Below, piece after piece: positions 1-8,864 of a DNA stretch of 64,000 nt (the stretch's first letter is position 1; every line of letters starts with the position of its first letter). Where the stretch lies: contig CAJUKP010000008.1 of assembly GCA_910587165.1 (NCBI GenBank), forward strand, positions 1-64,000, written 5' to 3'. Origin of the DNA: an uncultured Duncaniella sp. GTDB taxonomy: Bacteria; Bacteroidota; Bacteroidia; Bacteroidales; Muribaculaceae. The translations under genes and the position numbers were made by a program. The notes beneath the pieces were generated by a model that was not told the origin of the DNA, ran no database searches, and worked only from the letters and a program-made list of their open reading frames with translations.

Positions 1-392
1 ACAAGGACTTCATCCGCGCCCTTGAATACGGCATGCCCCCCACATCGGGAATGGGTATCGGTATGGACCGTCTGGTGATGCTCATGACCGGACAGACCAC
101 CATCCAGGAGGTGCTCTTCTTCCCCCAGATGCGCCCCGAGAAGACCCAGCCCCGCGACAAGGACGAGGCCTTCACAGCCATCGGTGTGCCTGAAGAGTGG
201 ATCGCCCCCATACGCAAGGCAGGCATCTACACAGTGGCCGCGCTTGGTGCTGCCGCTCCGGGCAAACTCCAGCAGGAACTTATCGGCATCAACAAGAAGT
301 TCAAGCTCGGATTCAAGACACCTCTCATCGAAGAAGTGGGAGCATGGATAGAAGCTGCCGCTCCGGCCGCCGGCGCCGAGACGGAAGCCTGA
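1..392 (+). CDS. lysS: Lysyl-tRNA synthetase (class II), C-terminal end
   Basis: The 3' end of a class II aminoacyl-tRNA synthetase that charges tRNA-Lys in the cytoplasm. The frame is open from base 3 and reads into the motif 3 region (GMGIGMDRLVMLMTG), followed by the LFFPQMRPE segment typical of LysS. About 75 residues follow the catalytic core; their pattern (VPEEWIAPIRKAGIYTV) suggests the helix-hairpin-helix tail seen on Bacteroidetes LysS, a resemblance inferred by eye. The 5' part lies outside the window. It ends 17 bases before gpsA, so the two probably share a transcript. Confidence 0.93.
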   Translation, partial: KDFIRALEYGMPPTSGMGIGMDRLVMLMTGQTTIQEVLFFPQMRPEKTQPRDKDEAFTAIGVPEEWIAPIRKAGIYTVAALGAAAPGKLQQELIGINKKFKLGFKTPLIEEVGAWIEAAAPAAGAETEA

Positions 393-409
393 ACATAACA
401 GCTCCCCCT

Positions 410-1408
410 ATGCAAGAACGATTCAAGAATATAGCAGTGATGGGCGGCGGAAGCTGGGCCACAGCCTTGGCCCGGCTCCTGCTGCGCAACTGCGACTCAA
501 TAATGTGGTATATGCGGCGCGACGACCGCATCGAGGACTTCAAACGCCTCGGCCACAACCCCGCCTACCTCACTGACGTGCAGTTTGACACCGACCGGAT
601 CAGATTCTCCAACGACATCAACGCCGTCTGCACAGAGGCCGACACCCTGCTGCTCGTCATGCCGAGCCCTTACTTCAAAAGCCACATCAACAAGATAAGT
701 GTCGACATATCAGGCAAGACCATTGTGTCGGCGGTCAAAGGCATCGTGCCGGGTGACAACGAGATCATATCCGACTATATGGCCCACAGGTTCGGGGTCA
801 ATCCCGAGACCGAACTGGTCATCTCAGGCCCCTGTCATGCCGAGGAGGTGGCCCTCGACCGCCCGAGCTTCCTGACCGTGGGGTGTCACGATGTGGAACT
901 TGCCGAGGAGTTCGGACACAAGCTCAACTCGCCCACCTGCCGCACCATAGCGTCAAGCGACGTCGAGGGTATCGAATATGCAGCCGTGCTCAAGAACGTC
1001 TACTCCATAGCCGCCGGAATAGTCCACGGCATGAAAGGTGGAGACAACTTCCTGGCCATGCTTGTCAGCAACGCCATCCGCGAGATGGAGAGATTTGTCG
1101 ATGAGGTGTGCCCCCGTCCGCGCTGCATCTGCGACTCCGTCTATCTCGGCGACCTGCTCGTGACCGCCTACTCTCGCTTCTCGCGCAACCACAATTTCGG
1201 CTCCATCATTGGCAAGGGTTATTCCGTGTCGACAGCCCGAATGGAGATGGAGCAGACCGCCGAAGGCTACTACGGCACAAAATGCATCAAGGAGATAAAC
1301 AAGCAGTACGGAATAGAGATGCCTATCCTCGACGCCGTCTACGACATACTCTACCGCCACGCCAATGCCGAGCGCTCAATGCGCGCACTCGGCAAGTGGT
1401 TCATCTGA
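410..1408 (+). CDS. gpsA: Glycerol-3-phosphate dehydrogenase [NAD(P)+]
   Basis: Reduces dihydroxyacetone phosphate to sn-glycerol 3-phosphate, the backbone for phospholipids. The start ATG at 410 gives 332 residues, the usual family length; the frame is open further upstream but that stretch overlaps lysS and has no family features. The nucleotide-binding motif GGGSWATA lies at residues 12-19 (the family's GxGxWG-like loop) and the catalytic lysine is in the EYAAVLKN block (K195). It lies between lysS and pgi; the 47-base gap to pgi has no terminator, so read-through into pgi is likely. Confidence 0.95.
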   Translation: MQERFKNIAVMGGGSWATALARLLLRNCDSIMWYMRRDDRIEDFKRLGHNPAYLTDVQFDTDRIRFSNDINAVCTEADTLLLVMPSPYFKSHINKISVDISGKTIVSAVKGIVPGDNEIISDYMAHRFGVNPETELVISGPCHAEEVALDRPSFLTVGCHDVELAEEFGHKLNSPTCRTIASSDVEGIEYAAVLKNVYSIAAGIVHGMKGGDNFLAMLVSNAIREMERFVDEVCPRPRCICDSVYLGDLLVTAYSRFSRNHNFGSIIGKGYSVSTARMEMEQTAEGYYGTKCIKEINKQYGIEMPILDAVYDILYRHANAERSMRALGKWFI

Positions 1409-1455
1409 CATACTTTAAATCGAATCCATCTGAAAACCAATAAGACACAAACCAA

Positions 1456-2796
1456 ATGAAGACCATCAGTGTAGACATCAAGAATGTCCTCGGAACAGTG
1501 AGCCGTCAGGACATCGACAATCTCGACTCCAAGGCCTCTGAGAGCCTCGACAAAGTGCTCAACGCCACAGGCGCCGGCAACGACTTCCTGGGCTGGGTCA
1601 ACCTTCCCACCGAAACCACCGAAGCCCTTCTCGACGACATCATCGCCTGTGCCGATGAGCTCCGCGCTTCATGCGACACAGTCGTTGCCATCGGTATCGG
1701 CGGCAGCTATCTCGGAGCCAAGGCAGTGGTCGAGGCCCTCAGCGACAGCTTCGCCCCCTACCGTCCGGGCGTGCAGGGTGAGCCCAAGCTCCTCTTCGCA
1801 GGCCAGAACATCGGCGAGGACTATATGTATGAGCTCCAGGACTACCTGAAGGACAAACGCTTCGGCATCATCGTGATCTCGAAGAGCGGCACAACCACCG
1901 AGCCCGCCATCGCATTCCGTCTGCTCAAGGAGCAGCTCGAGCGTCAGCTCGGACTCGACGAGGCCCGCAAGCGCATCGTGGCCATCACCGACGCCAAGCG
2001 CGGCGCTCTCCGCACCCTCGCCACCGAGGAAGGCTACAAGACATTCGTGATCGCCGACAACGTAGGCGGACGTTTCTCAGTGCTCACCCCCGTGGGTCTG
2101 CTCCCCATCGCTGTCGCCGGATTCGACATCCGCGCCCTCATCGACGGAGCCGCTGAGATGGAGAAGGCCACAGTTGCCGCCGGCGAAGCCAATCCCGCTT
2201 ACCTCTATGCCCTCACCCGCAACGCTCTCTACGCAGCCGGCAAGAAGATCGAGATCCTTGTCAACTACAACCCCAAGCTCCACTATTTCGGAGAATGGTG
2301 GAAGCAGCTCTACGGCGAGAGCGAGGGCAAGGACCACAAGGGCATCTTCCCCGCTGCCGTCGACTTCTCCACCGACCTCCACTCAATGGGCCAGTGGATC
2401 CAGGACGGCGAGCGCACTATCTTCGAGACTGTGATCTCCGTGGCTGAGCAGCAGCACGAGAAGCTCATCCCCTCTGACGAGGCAAACCTCGACGGACTCA
2501 ACTATATCGCCGGCAAGCACATCGACGAGGTCAACAAGATGGCGGAACTCGGCACACGCATAGCCCATGTGGACGGTGGAGTGCCCAATATCCACATCAA
2601 CCTCCCCGCTCTCCGCGAGAAATATCTCGGCCAGCTCATCTACTTCTTCGAGAAGGCCTGCGGTATCAGCGGCTATATGATCGACGTCAACCCCTTCAAC
2701 CAGCCCGGTGTCGAGGACTACAAGCGCAATATGTTCGCCCTCCTCGCCAAGCCCGGTTACGAGAAGGAGACTGAAGCCATCAAGGCCCGCCTCTGA
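1456..2796 (+). CDS. pgi: Glucose-6-phosphate isomerase
   Basis: Interconverts glucose 6-phosphate and fructose 6-phosphate in glycolysis and gluconeogenesis. The 446-residue length matches the short bacterial form (as in Bacteroides and Bacillus) rather than the 550-residue E. coli type. The sugar-phosphate-binding loop SKSGTT is at residues 142-147 and the family signature region HSMGQWIQDG is present downstream. A strong intrinsic terminator follows within 25 bases, so this is the last gene of the lysS-gpsA-pgi unit. Confidence 0.96.
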   Translation: MKTISVDIKNVLGTVSRQDIDNLDSKASESLDKVLNATGAGNDFLGWVNLPTETTEALLDDIIACADELRASCDTVVAIGIGGSYLGAKAVVEALSDSFAPYRPGVQGEPKLLFAGQNIGEDYMYELQDYLKDKRFGIIVISKSGTTTEPAIAFRLLKEQLERQLGLDEARKRIVAITDAKRGALRTLATEEGYKTFVIADNVGGRFSVLTPVGLLPIAVAGFDIRALIDGAAEMEKATVAAGEANPAYLYALTRNALYAAGKKIEILVNYNPKLHYFGEWWKQLYGESEGKDHKGIFPAAVDFSTDLHSMGQWIQDGERTIFETVISVAEQQHEKLIPSDEANLDGLNYIAGKHIDEVNKMAELGTRIAHVDGGVPNIHINLPALREKYLGQLIYFFEKACGISGYMIDVNPFNQPGVEDYKRNMFALLAKPGYEKETEAIKARL

Positions 2797-2820
2797 TCAC
2801 TGAGACACGAAACTGACAGG

Positions 2821-2865
2821 CGCCGCACGACACACCAACCTCGTGCGGCGCTTTGTTGTTTCTTT
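2821..2865 (+). terminator. Intrinsic terminator after pgi
   Basis: Perfect 10-bp stem cgccgcacga / tcgtgcggcg with a 10-base loop, then a T-rich run (ctttgttgtttcttt). Well placed to end the pgi transcript. The T-rich tail overlaps the promoter of tsaD. Confidence 0.85.
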
Positions 2866-2886
2866 CTCAGCTATTTTGTAATTTTG
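2856..2886 (+). promoter_or_regulatory. Bacteroidetes-type promoter of tsaD-cinA
   Basis: -33 TTG at 2856-2858, 20-base spacer, -7 box TAATTTTG at 2879-2886. The start codon of tsaD is 27 bases past the box, so a short untranslated leader is expected. Confidence 0.7.
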
Positions 2887-2913
2887 CCACCGAAAAGAAA
2901 CCAACATACCCAC

Positions 2914-3936
2914 ATGAGCGAAAGCATTACAATCTTAGGCATCGAATCGTCATGCGACGACACCTCTGCCGCCGTGATCCGCGACGGGCTGCTTCTGAGC
3001 AATGTCATAGCCTCACAGGAGGTCCATGCCGAATATGGCGGAGTGGTGCCCGAGCTGGCCTCGCGCGCCCACCAGCAGAACATCGTCCCTGTGGTCGACA
3101 CCGCACTGCGCCGTGCGGGAGTCGACAAACATTCACTCTCGGCCATAGCCTTCACACGCGGCCCGGGCCTGCTCGGCTCGCTCCTCGTGGGCACTTCGTT
3201 CGCCAAGGGTATGTCGCTCGGGCTGAGAGTGCCGATAGTCGATGTCAACCACCTGCACGGTCATGTGCTCTCCCACTTCATACGCCGGGAGGAGAGCGAT
3301 CCCGTCCCGTCCTATCCCTTCCTGTGTCTGCTCGTGTCGGGCGGCAACAGCCAGATCATACTTGTGCGCAACTACAACGATATGGAGATTCTCGGACGCA
3401 CCATCGACGATGCCGCCGGGGAGGCCTTCGACAAATGTGCCAAAGTGATGGGGCTTCCCTATCCGGGAGGACCGCACATCGACCGTCTCGCCGCGCAGGG
3501 CGACCCCTCGCGGTTCAAGTTCGCCAGACCGCACATCCCCGGACTCGACTATAGTTTCAGCGGACTGAAGACATCGTTTCTCTACACCCTGAGGGACAAT
3601 CTCAAGACCAACCCCGACTTCATCACCGAAAATCAGGCCGATCTTGCCGCCTCGCTCCAGCACACCATCATCGCCATCCTCATGGACAAACTTGACAAGG
3701 CCGTGCGGGCCACCGGTGTGACAACCGTAGCCATCGGCGGAGGTGTGTCAGCCAACTCCGGGGTGCGTGATGCCGTGGCCGACTACTGCCGCCGCCGCAG
3801 ACTCACAGCCTTCATCCCGCCACGCCTGTTCACCACCGACAATGCCGCAATGGTGGCCATGGCCGGCTATTTCAAATACATCGACCGCGACTTCTGCCGC
3901 TACGATCAGACACCTTTTGCAAGAGTCACCGTATGA
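2914..3936 (+). CDS. tsaD: tRNA N6-adenosine threonylcarbamoyltransferase TsaD
   Basis: Transfers the threonylcarbamoyl group to A37 of ANN-decoding tRNAs (t6A). The 340-residue product from ATG 2914 starts with the ASKHA nucleotide-binding block ILGIESSCDDTSAA and carries the metal-binding HLHGH (H113, H117) and the YGGVVPELASRAH block. An in-frame ATG at 2884 lies inside the promoter box, so it cannot be the start. It overlaps cinA by four bases (ATGA), which couples translation of the two. Confidence 0.96.
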   Translation: MSESITILGIESSCDDTSAAVIRDGLLLSNVIASQEVHAEYGGVVPELASRAHQQNIVPVVDTALRRAGVDKHSLSAIAFTRGPGLLGSLLVGTSFAKGMSLGLRVPIVDVNHLHGHVLSHFIRREESDPVPSYPFLCLLVSGGNSQIILVRNYNDMEILGRTIDDAAGEAFDKCAKVMGLPYPGGPHIDRLAAQGDPSRFKFARPHIPGLDYSFSGLKTSFLYTLRDNLKTNPDFITENQADLAASLQHTIIAILMDKLDKAVRATGVTTVAIGGGVSANSGVRDAVADYCRRRRLTAFIPPRLFTTDNAAMVAMAGYFKYIDRDFCRYDQTPFARVTV

Positions 3937-5195
3937 AAGTATCCGTAATCGTCATAGGCGACGAGCTCCTTATCGGGCAGGTCACCGACACCAATTCGGG
4001 CACACTTGCCCGGGATATGGCCCCATTCGGATGGGAAGTTGACAATGTGCAGACCGTCGGCGACAGCGCCGGAGCCATATCACGTGCCATCAGCCACGCC
4101 TTCGGGCTCACCGACATTGTGCTCACCACCGGCGGACTCGGTCCGACGAAAGATGACATCACCAAACGTGTGCTGTGCGACTACTTCGGCGGCGAGCTCA
4201 TCCACGACCCGGATGTGACAGCCAACATCATCACCCTGTTTGACAAGCGCGGACTGAAACTCAACGAACTCACAGCGGCGCAGGCTATGGTCCCGTCATC
4301 ATGCCGCGTCATCCAGAACCTTGCCGGAACAGCTCCGATAATGTGGTTCGAGAAGGATGGCAAGGTACTGGTATCTATGCCGGGAGTGCCATTCGAGACC
4401 GCCACGATGTTTCCCAAGGCCGTGCTTCCGGCTCTTCTCGAGAGATTCGGCAGCGACATCCACATCGAACATTCGGTGACCCTCGTCACAGGTTATACCG
4501 AGAGCGCGCTCGCCATGAAGATAGCCTCATGGGAAGAATCGCTCCCCTCTTGCCTCCACCTCGCCTATCTGCCCAAGCCGGGCCTGGTGAGACTCCGCAT
4601 CGACGGGCTGCATTCCGACCCCGCCTATATCAGGGAAGCGGTGGCTGATGCCGCCCGCTCACTCCGCGCCATACTGGGCGATGCCGTCTTCGCCACCGCC
4701 GATCTGACACCCGCGGAGGTGCTAATCAACGAATGCCGCTCACGAGGCGTGATGATAGCCACCGCCGAGAGCTGCACCGGAGGCAATGTGGCCCATGAGC
4801 TCACCCTCATTCCCGGAGCCTCGGACGTCGTGGCCGGTGGCATCGTGTCATACAGCAACGAAGTGAAGACAGCCGTGCTCGGCGTAAGTCCCGACACCCT
4901 CGCCGCCCACGGAGCCGTGAGCCATCCGGTGGTAAGGGAAATGGCCGCCGGAGCCTCCCGGGCCACAGGCGCACGTCTCACCGTGGCCACAAGCGGCATA
5001 GCCGGACCCGGCGGAGGTTCGGAAGAGAAACCTGTAGGCACAGTCTGCTTCTGCGCCCGCTACCAATCCGGCGACGGCCATGTGGGCGAGGAGACCGTCA
5101 CCTACCGTTTTAACGGCAACCGCGCCCGTATCATCGAATCAGCCACCACCCGTGCCCTCATCCTTGCGGCAACACTGCTCAGAAGAGAAAGCTGA
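3933..5195 (+). CDS. cinA: CinA family nicotinamide-nucleotide amidohydrolase
   Basis: Two-domain CinA of 420 residues. Residues 1-170 form the molybdopterin-binding-like (COG1058, ADP-ribose pyrophosphatase) domain, with IGDELLIGQVTDTN and TTGGLGPTKDD. Residues about 260-420 form the CinA amidase domain with AESCTGG (S280) and a TSGIAGPGGG loop. In other bacteria the family deamidates NMN in the NAD salvage cycle. The despite-the-name link to competence is not supported by anything nearby. Translationally coupled to tsaD through ATGA. Confidence 0.93.
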   Translation: MKVSVIVIGDELLIGQVTDTNSGTLARDMAPFGWEVDNVQTVGDSAGAISRAISHAFGLTDIVLTTGGLGPTKDDITKRVLCDYFGGELIHDPDVTANIITLFDKRGLKLNELTAAQAMVPSSCRVIQNLAGTAPIMWFEKDGKVLVSMPGVPFETATMFPKAVLPALLERFGSDIHIEHSVTLVTGYTESALAMKIASWEESLPSCLHLAYLPKPGLVRLRIDGLHSDPAYIREAVADAARSLRAILGDAVFATADLTPAEVLINECRSRGVMIATAESCTGGNVAHELTLIPGASDVVAGGIVSYSNEVKTAVLGVSPDTLAAHGAVSHPVVREMAAGASRATGARLTVATSGIAGPGGGSEEKPVGTVCFCARYQSGDGHVGEETVTYRFNGNRARIIESATTRALILAATLLRRES

Positions 5196-5225
5196 AACGC
5201 GTCATCAAAATCGGTCTTTGGGAAT

Positions 5226-6026
5226 ATGGCAACAAAACGAATCGTAACTAAAATCGGGAACGTCTTCTGCGTGGAGATGGACGGGAAATACAAATGTTTC
5301 TTCCAATACATAGCAAACGATATTGAGCAGCTGAACAGCTCTGTCATAAGGGTGTTCAGGAAAAGATACCCGATGGACTACAAGCCGGACATGGATGAGA
5401 TCGTGGCCGGTGAGGTCGCGTTTTATGCTCATACAATCCTCAGGGCCGGGATTGCCAATGGAATCTGGTACAAGGTGGGAAAGACTTCCGAAATCGGACA
5501 AAAAGAGCTCGAGGATGTGATATTCGGAACGAATGGAAAAGAACGATATGGTGTTCAAGGAGATGTTGACCCGAGAGAGAACTGGAGAATCTGGGATCTG
5601 AACGGGCACGAACTTCGTCATACAAGACTACCTGAATCCATCAAAGAAAATGTCGAAGTGGGCTGTGTACTGTCATACCTTTGTATCTTGGACAGGATCA
5701 GATACGGTTATTATGCAAGCACAATGTGGGAGTATCTTGACATAAAACGTATCCCTTGGGAAGATGCGGATAGCTTTGTAAAAATCGAGAATGGCAGCGA
5801 AGTAACCTATCTGCATTTTATCGGTGAAAATGCCGTGAGGGAAGTGATTGTCTCTCCCAATGGAAAAATCAAACTATCCACCCGATGCCCTGAAGAAGCA
5901 GACAATCATCTGCGTAAAGCCAAGTTCTGGGAAACTTTCTGGATGTATAGAAATTTCATCTCGAAGCATGAGTTCGACAGGGTGTGGTATAACTATGATG
6001 CTCTTGATATATTCATACGCTCCTGA
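5226..6026 (+). CDS. Tandem-duplicated protein, immunity-like, copy 1
   Basis: A 266-residue cytoplasmic protein with no signal peptide or membrane segment. The N-terminal pattern (KIGNVFCVEMDGKYKCFFQY) resembles the opening of Imm26-type immunity proteins, which neutralise polymorphic toxins; this is recognition by eye and weak. It is rich in aromatic residues (WRIWDLNG, RYGYY, WYNYD). Copy 2 follows after 9 bases and is about 88% identical by hand count. Base composition is clearly AT-richer than in the flanking cinA and speA genes, which suggests acquisition. No toxin gene lies nearby, so if this is an immunity protein it is an orphan. I see no promoter between cinA and this gene. Confidence 0.75.
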   Translation: MATKRIVTKIGNVFCVEMDGKYKCFFQYIANDIEQLNSSVIRVFRKRYPMDYKPDMDEIVAGEVAFYAHTILRAGIANGIWYKVGKTSEIGQKELEDVIFGTNGKERYGVQGDVDPRENWRIWDLNGHELRHTRLPESIKENVEVGCVLSYLCILDRIRYGYYASTMWEYLDIKRIPWEDADSFVKIENGSEVTYLHFIGENAVREVIVSPNGKIKLSTRCPEEADNHLRKAKFWETFWMYRNFISKHEFDRVWYNYDALDIFIRS

Positions 6027-6035
6027 TATATCCAA

Positions 6036-6216
6036 ATGGCAACAAAACGAATCGTAACTAAAATCGGGAACGTCTTCTGCGTGGAGATGGACGGGAAATA
6101 CAAATGTTTCTTCCAATACATAGCAAACGATATTGAGCAGCTGAACAGCTCTGTCATAAGGGTGTTCAGGAAAAGATACCCGATGGACTACAAGCCGGAC
6201 ATGGATGAGATCGTGG
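6036..6216 (+). repeat. 181-bp perfect direct repeat of 5226-5406
   Basis: The first 181 bases of both tandem genes are identical, including third codon positions, and the match stops sharply at 5407/6217. Downstream the copies differ at synonymous sites too. A sharp border of this kind points to recent gene conversion or unequal recombination. Confidence 0.9.
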
Positions 6217-6827
6217 GCTGTGAGGTCGCGTTTTATGCCCATACTATCCTCAGAGCCGGGATTGCCAATGGAATCTGGTACAAGGTGGGAAAGACTTCCG
6301 ACATCGGACAGAAGGAGCTCGAGGATGTTATATTCGGAACAACAGGGAAAATAAGATCTGATGTTCAAGAAGATGTTGACCCGAGAGAGAACTGGAGAAT
6401 CTGGGATCTGAACGGGAACGAACTTCGTCATACCAGGCTCCCTGAATCCATAAAAAATACGGTCGAAGAAGGGAGTGTCCTGCCATACCAATGTATCTTG
6501 GACAGAATCAGATACGGTTATTACACATGGACAATGTGGGAGTATCTTGACATAAAACGCATCCCTTGGGAAGACGCTGACAGCTTCGTGAAAATTGAGA
6601 ATGAATGTCAAGTGACCTACCTGCATTTTATCGGTGAGAATGCCGTGAGGGAAGTGATTGTCTCTCCCAATGGTAAAATCAAACTATCTACCCGATATCC
6701 GGAAGAAGCAGGCCATCATCTGCGCAAAGCCAAGTTCTCTGAATCTTTCTGGATACATGATAATTTCATCTCCAAGGTTGATTTTGATAAGGCATGGTAT
6801 AATTATGATGCTCTTGACAAGCGATAA
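6036..6827 (+). CDS. Tandem-duplicated protein, immunity-like, copy 2
   Basis: A 263-residue paralogue of the preceding gene. The first 60 residues are identical; the remainder differs at about 30 positions, clustered in three places: the TGKIRSDVQED loop, the KNTVEEGSVLPYQ loop, and the last 50 residues, where the C-terminal tail ends in DKR instead of DIFIRS. This pattern (fixed N-terminus, variable surface loops) fits proteins that recognise different partners. No start-site alternative: the ATG and its downstream context are the same as in copy 1. Function unknown. Confidence 0.75.
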   Translation: MATKRIVTKIGNVFCVEMDGKYKCFFQYIANDIEQLNSSVIRVFRKRYPMDYKPDMDEIVGCEVAFYAHTILRAGIANGIWYKVGKTSDIGQKELEDVIFGTTGKIRSDVQEDVDPRENWRIWDLNGNELRHTRLPESIKNTVEEGSVLPYQCILDRIRYGYYTWTMWEYLDIKRIPWEDADSFVKIENECQVTYLHFIGENAVREVIVSPNGKIKLSTRYPEEAGHHLRKAKFSESFWIHDNFISKVDFDKAWYNYDALDKR

Positions 6828-6876
6828 TAGAACAAACTGATAATCTATCAGTTACCACTGATTTTGCGGGGAGGGT

Positions 6877-6907
6877 TTTGAAGTGTCGCCAAATTATCGT
6901 ACCTTTG
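6877..6907 (+). promoter_or_regulatory. Promoter of speA
   Basis: -33 TTTG at 6877-6880, 19-base spacer, -7 TACCTTTG at 6900-6907. It leaves a leader of roughly 40 bases before the speA ATG. Confidence 0.72.
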
Positions 6908-6950
6908 CTTGATTTAATCCCAAAAAGAATAATTATTATAATATCTGCCG

Positions 6951-8852
6951 ATGAGAAAATGGCGCATTGAGGACAGCGAAGAGCTGTACAACATCCCCGG
7001 ATGGGGCCGTAAGTACTTTTCCATCAACGAGAAAGGCAATATTGCCGTTTCTCCACGCGAGGGTTACGCGTCAGTGGATCTGCGTGAAGTCATGGACGAA
7101 CTGCAGGTGCGCGACATCACCTCACCCGTACTCCTACGCTTTCCCGACATCCTCGACAACCGCATCGAAAAGATCTCCAACTGTTTCGCACGAGCCTCGG
7201 AAGAATATAACTACCAGGGACAGAACTACATCATCTACCCCATAAAGGTGAATCAGATGCGCCCCGTGGTGGAAGAGATCGTGACCCATGGCGAGAAATT
7301 CAACATAGGTCTCGAGGCAGGCTCAAAACCCGAGCTCCACGCCGTGCTGGCCACCAATATCAAGGAGAACGCACTCATCATCTGCAACGGCTACAAGGAC
7401 AAGACCTTCATCGAACTGGCGCTCCTGGCACAGAAGATGGGACGCCGCATCTATCTGGTGGTTGAGAAGCTCAATGAGCTGCGCATAATCACCGAAGTGG
7501 CCCGCCGCATGAACATCGAGCCCAACATCGGCATACGCATCAAGCTCGCCTCGTCAGGCTCGGGCAAATGGGAGACGAGCGGCGGCGACCAATCGAAATT
7601 CGGCCTGAACTCCTCGGAACTGCTCGAAGCCCTCGACTTTCTGGAAAAGAACGAGATGAAGCAGTGTCTCAAACTCATACATTTCCATATCGGCAGCCAG
7701 GTCACAAAGATACGTCTCATCAAGAACGCCCTGCGCGAGGCCACGCAATTCTATGTGCAGCTCTGCAACATGGGCTATTCCGTGGAATTCATGGACATCG
7801 GCGGAGGTCTCGGAGTGGACTATGACGGCACCCGCAACTCGGCGTCCTCATCGTCGATGAACTATTCCATCCAGGAGTATGCCAACGATGCCGTATCGAC
7901 CATTGTGGATGCCTGCGAGAAAAACAATCTGCCGCAACCCAACATCATCAACGAGAGCGGACGCTCACTCACAGCCCATCACTCGGTGCTTGTGTTCGAG
8001 GTGCTCGAGACCACCCATCTTCCCATCTGGAAGGAGAACAAGGAGGTGGGCCCCGACTCCCACGAACTCGTCAAGGAACTGTATGCCATCTGGGACAAGA
8101 TAGACCAGGGCAACTCGCTCGAGAACTGGCACGACGCGCTGCAGATACGCGAGGAGGCACTCGACCTCTTCTCGCTCGGACTGCTTGACCTGCGCACACG
8201 CGCCCAGATCGAGGAACTGTTCTGGAGCGTGGCCCGTGATGTGGTGGATATAGCCAACGAGATGAAACACGCGCCCGAGGAGCTGCGCAAGGTCATAAAG
8301 ATGGTGCCCGACAAATATTTCTGCAACTTCTCACTCTTCCAGTCACTCACCGACTCGTGGGCCATCGACCAGGTGTTTCCCATCGTCCCCCTCTCCCGCC
8401 TCTACGAGAAACCGACCCGCACCTGCACCATACAGGACATCACCTGCGACAGCGACGGAAAGATCTCCAATTTCATCTCGAGCGCCGGCGGCGTGGTAGG
8501 TGCCCTCCCGGTACACCCCATCAAGCCCGGCGAGCCCTATTATCTGGGAGTGTTCCTCGTGGGTGCATACCAGGAGATTCTCGGAGATATGCACAATCTG
8601 TTCGGCGACACAAACGCCGTCCACATATCGGTCTACAAGGACCGCTATGAGATCGACCGCATAATCGACGGCGAGACCGTGGCCGATGTGCTCGACTACG
8701 TGCAGTTCTCGGCAAAAAAACTCGTGCGCAACGTCGAGGCATGGGTGACCGCCTCGATGAAAGAGGGGAAAATCTCACCCGAGGAGGGACGCGAATTCCT
8801 CTCCAACTACCGCTCGGGACTTTATGGCTACACATACATCGAGAAAGACTGA
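6951..8852 (+). CDS. speA: Biosynthetic arginine decarboxylase
   Basis: Decarboxylates arginine to agmatine, the first step of the agmatine route to putrescine and spermidine; PLP-dependent, fold III. The 633-residue length fits the family. The PLP lysine is in YPIKVNQ (K99), followed by IHFHIGSQ, the glycine-rich MDIGGGLGVDYDG and INESGRSLTAHH. It has its own promoter. The next gene, truA, begins 12 bases after its stop, so both are probably cotranscribed. Confidence 0.96.
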   Translation: MRKWRIEDSEELYNIPGWGRKYFSINEKGNIAVSPREGYASVDLREVMDELQVRDITSPVLLRFPDILDNRIEKISNCFARASEEYNYQGQNYIIYPIKVNQMRPVVEEIVTHGEKFNIGLEAGSKPELHAVLATNIKENALIICNGYKDKTFIELALLAQKMGRRIYLVVEKLNELRIITEVARRMNIEPNIGIRIKLASSGSGKWETSGGDQSKFGLNSSELLEALDFLEKNEMKQCLKLIHFHIGSQVTKIRLIKNALREATQFYVQLCNMGYSVEFMDIGGGLGVDYDGTRNSASSSSMNYSIQEYANDAVSTIVDACEKNNLPQPNIINESGRSLTAHHSVLVFEVLETTHLPIWKENKEVGPDSHELVKELYAIWDKIDQGNSLENWHDALQIREEALDLFSLGLLDLRTRAQIEELFWSVARDVVDIANEMKHAPEELRKVIKMVPDKYFCNFSLFQSLTDSWAIDQVFPIVPLSRLYEKPTRTCTIQDITCDSDGKISNFISSAGGVVGALPVHPIKPGEPYYLGVFLVGAYQEILGDMHNLFGDTNAVHISVYKDRYEIDRIIDGETVADVLDYVQFSAKKLVRNVEAWVTASMKEGKISPEEGREFLSNYRSGLYGYTYIEKD

Positions 8853-8864
8853 CCGCCACCCGAG

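Noticed and set aside
197..409. Longer gpsA start at 197
   Set aside because: Overlaps lysS in another frame and lacks homology; ATG 410 gives the family N-terminus.
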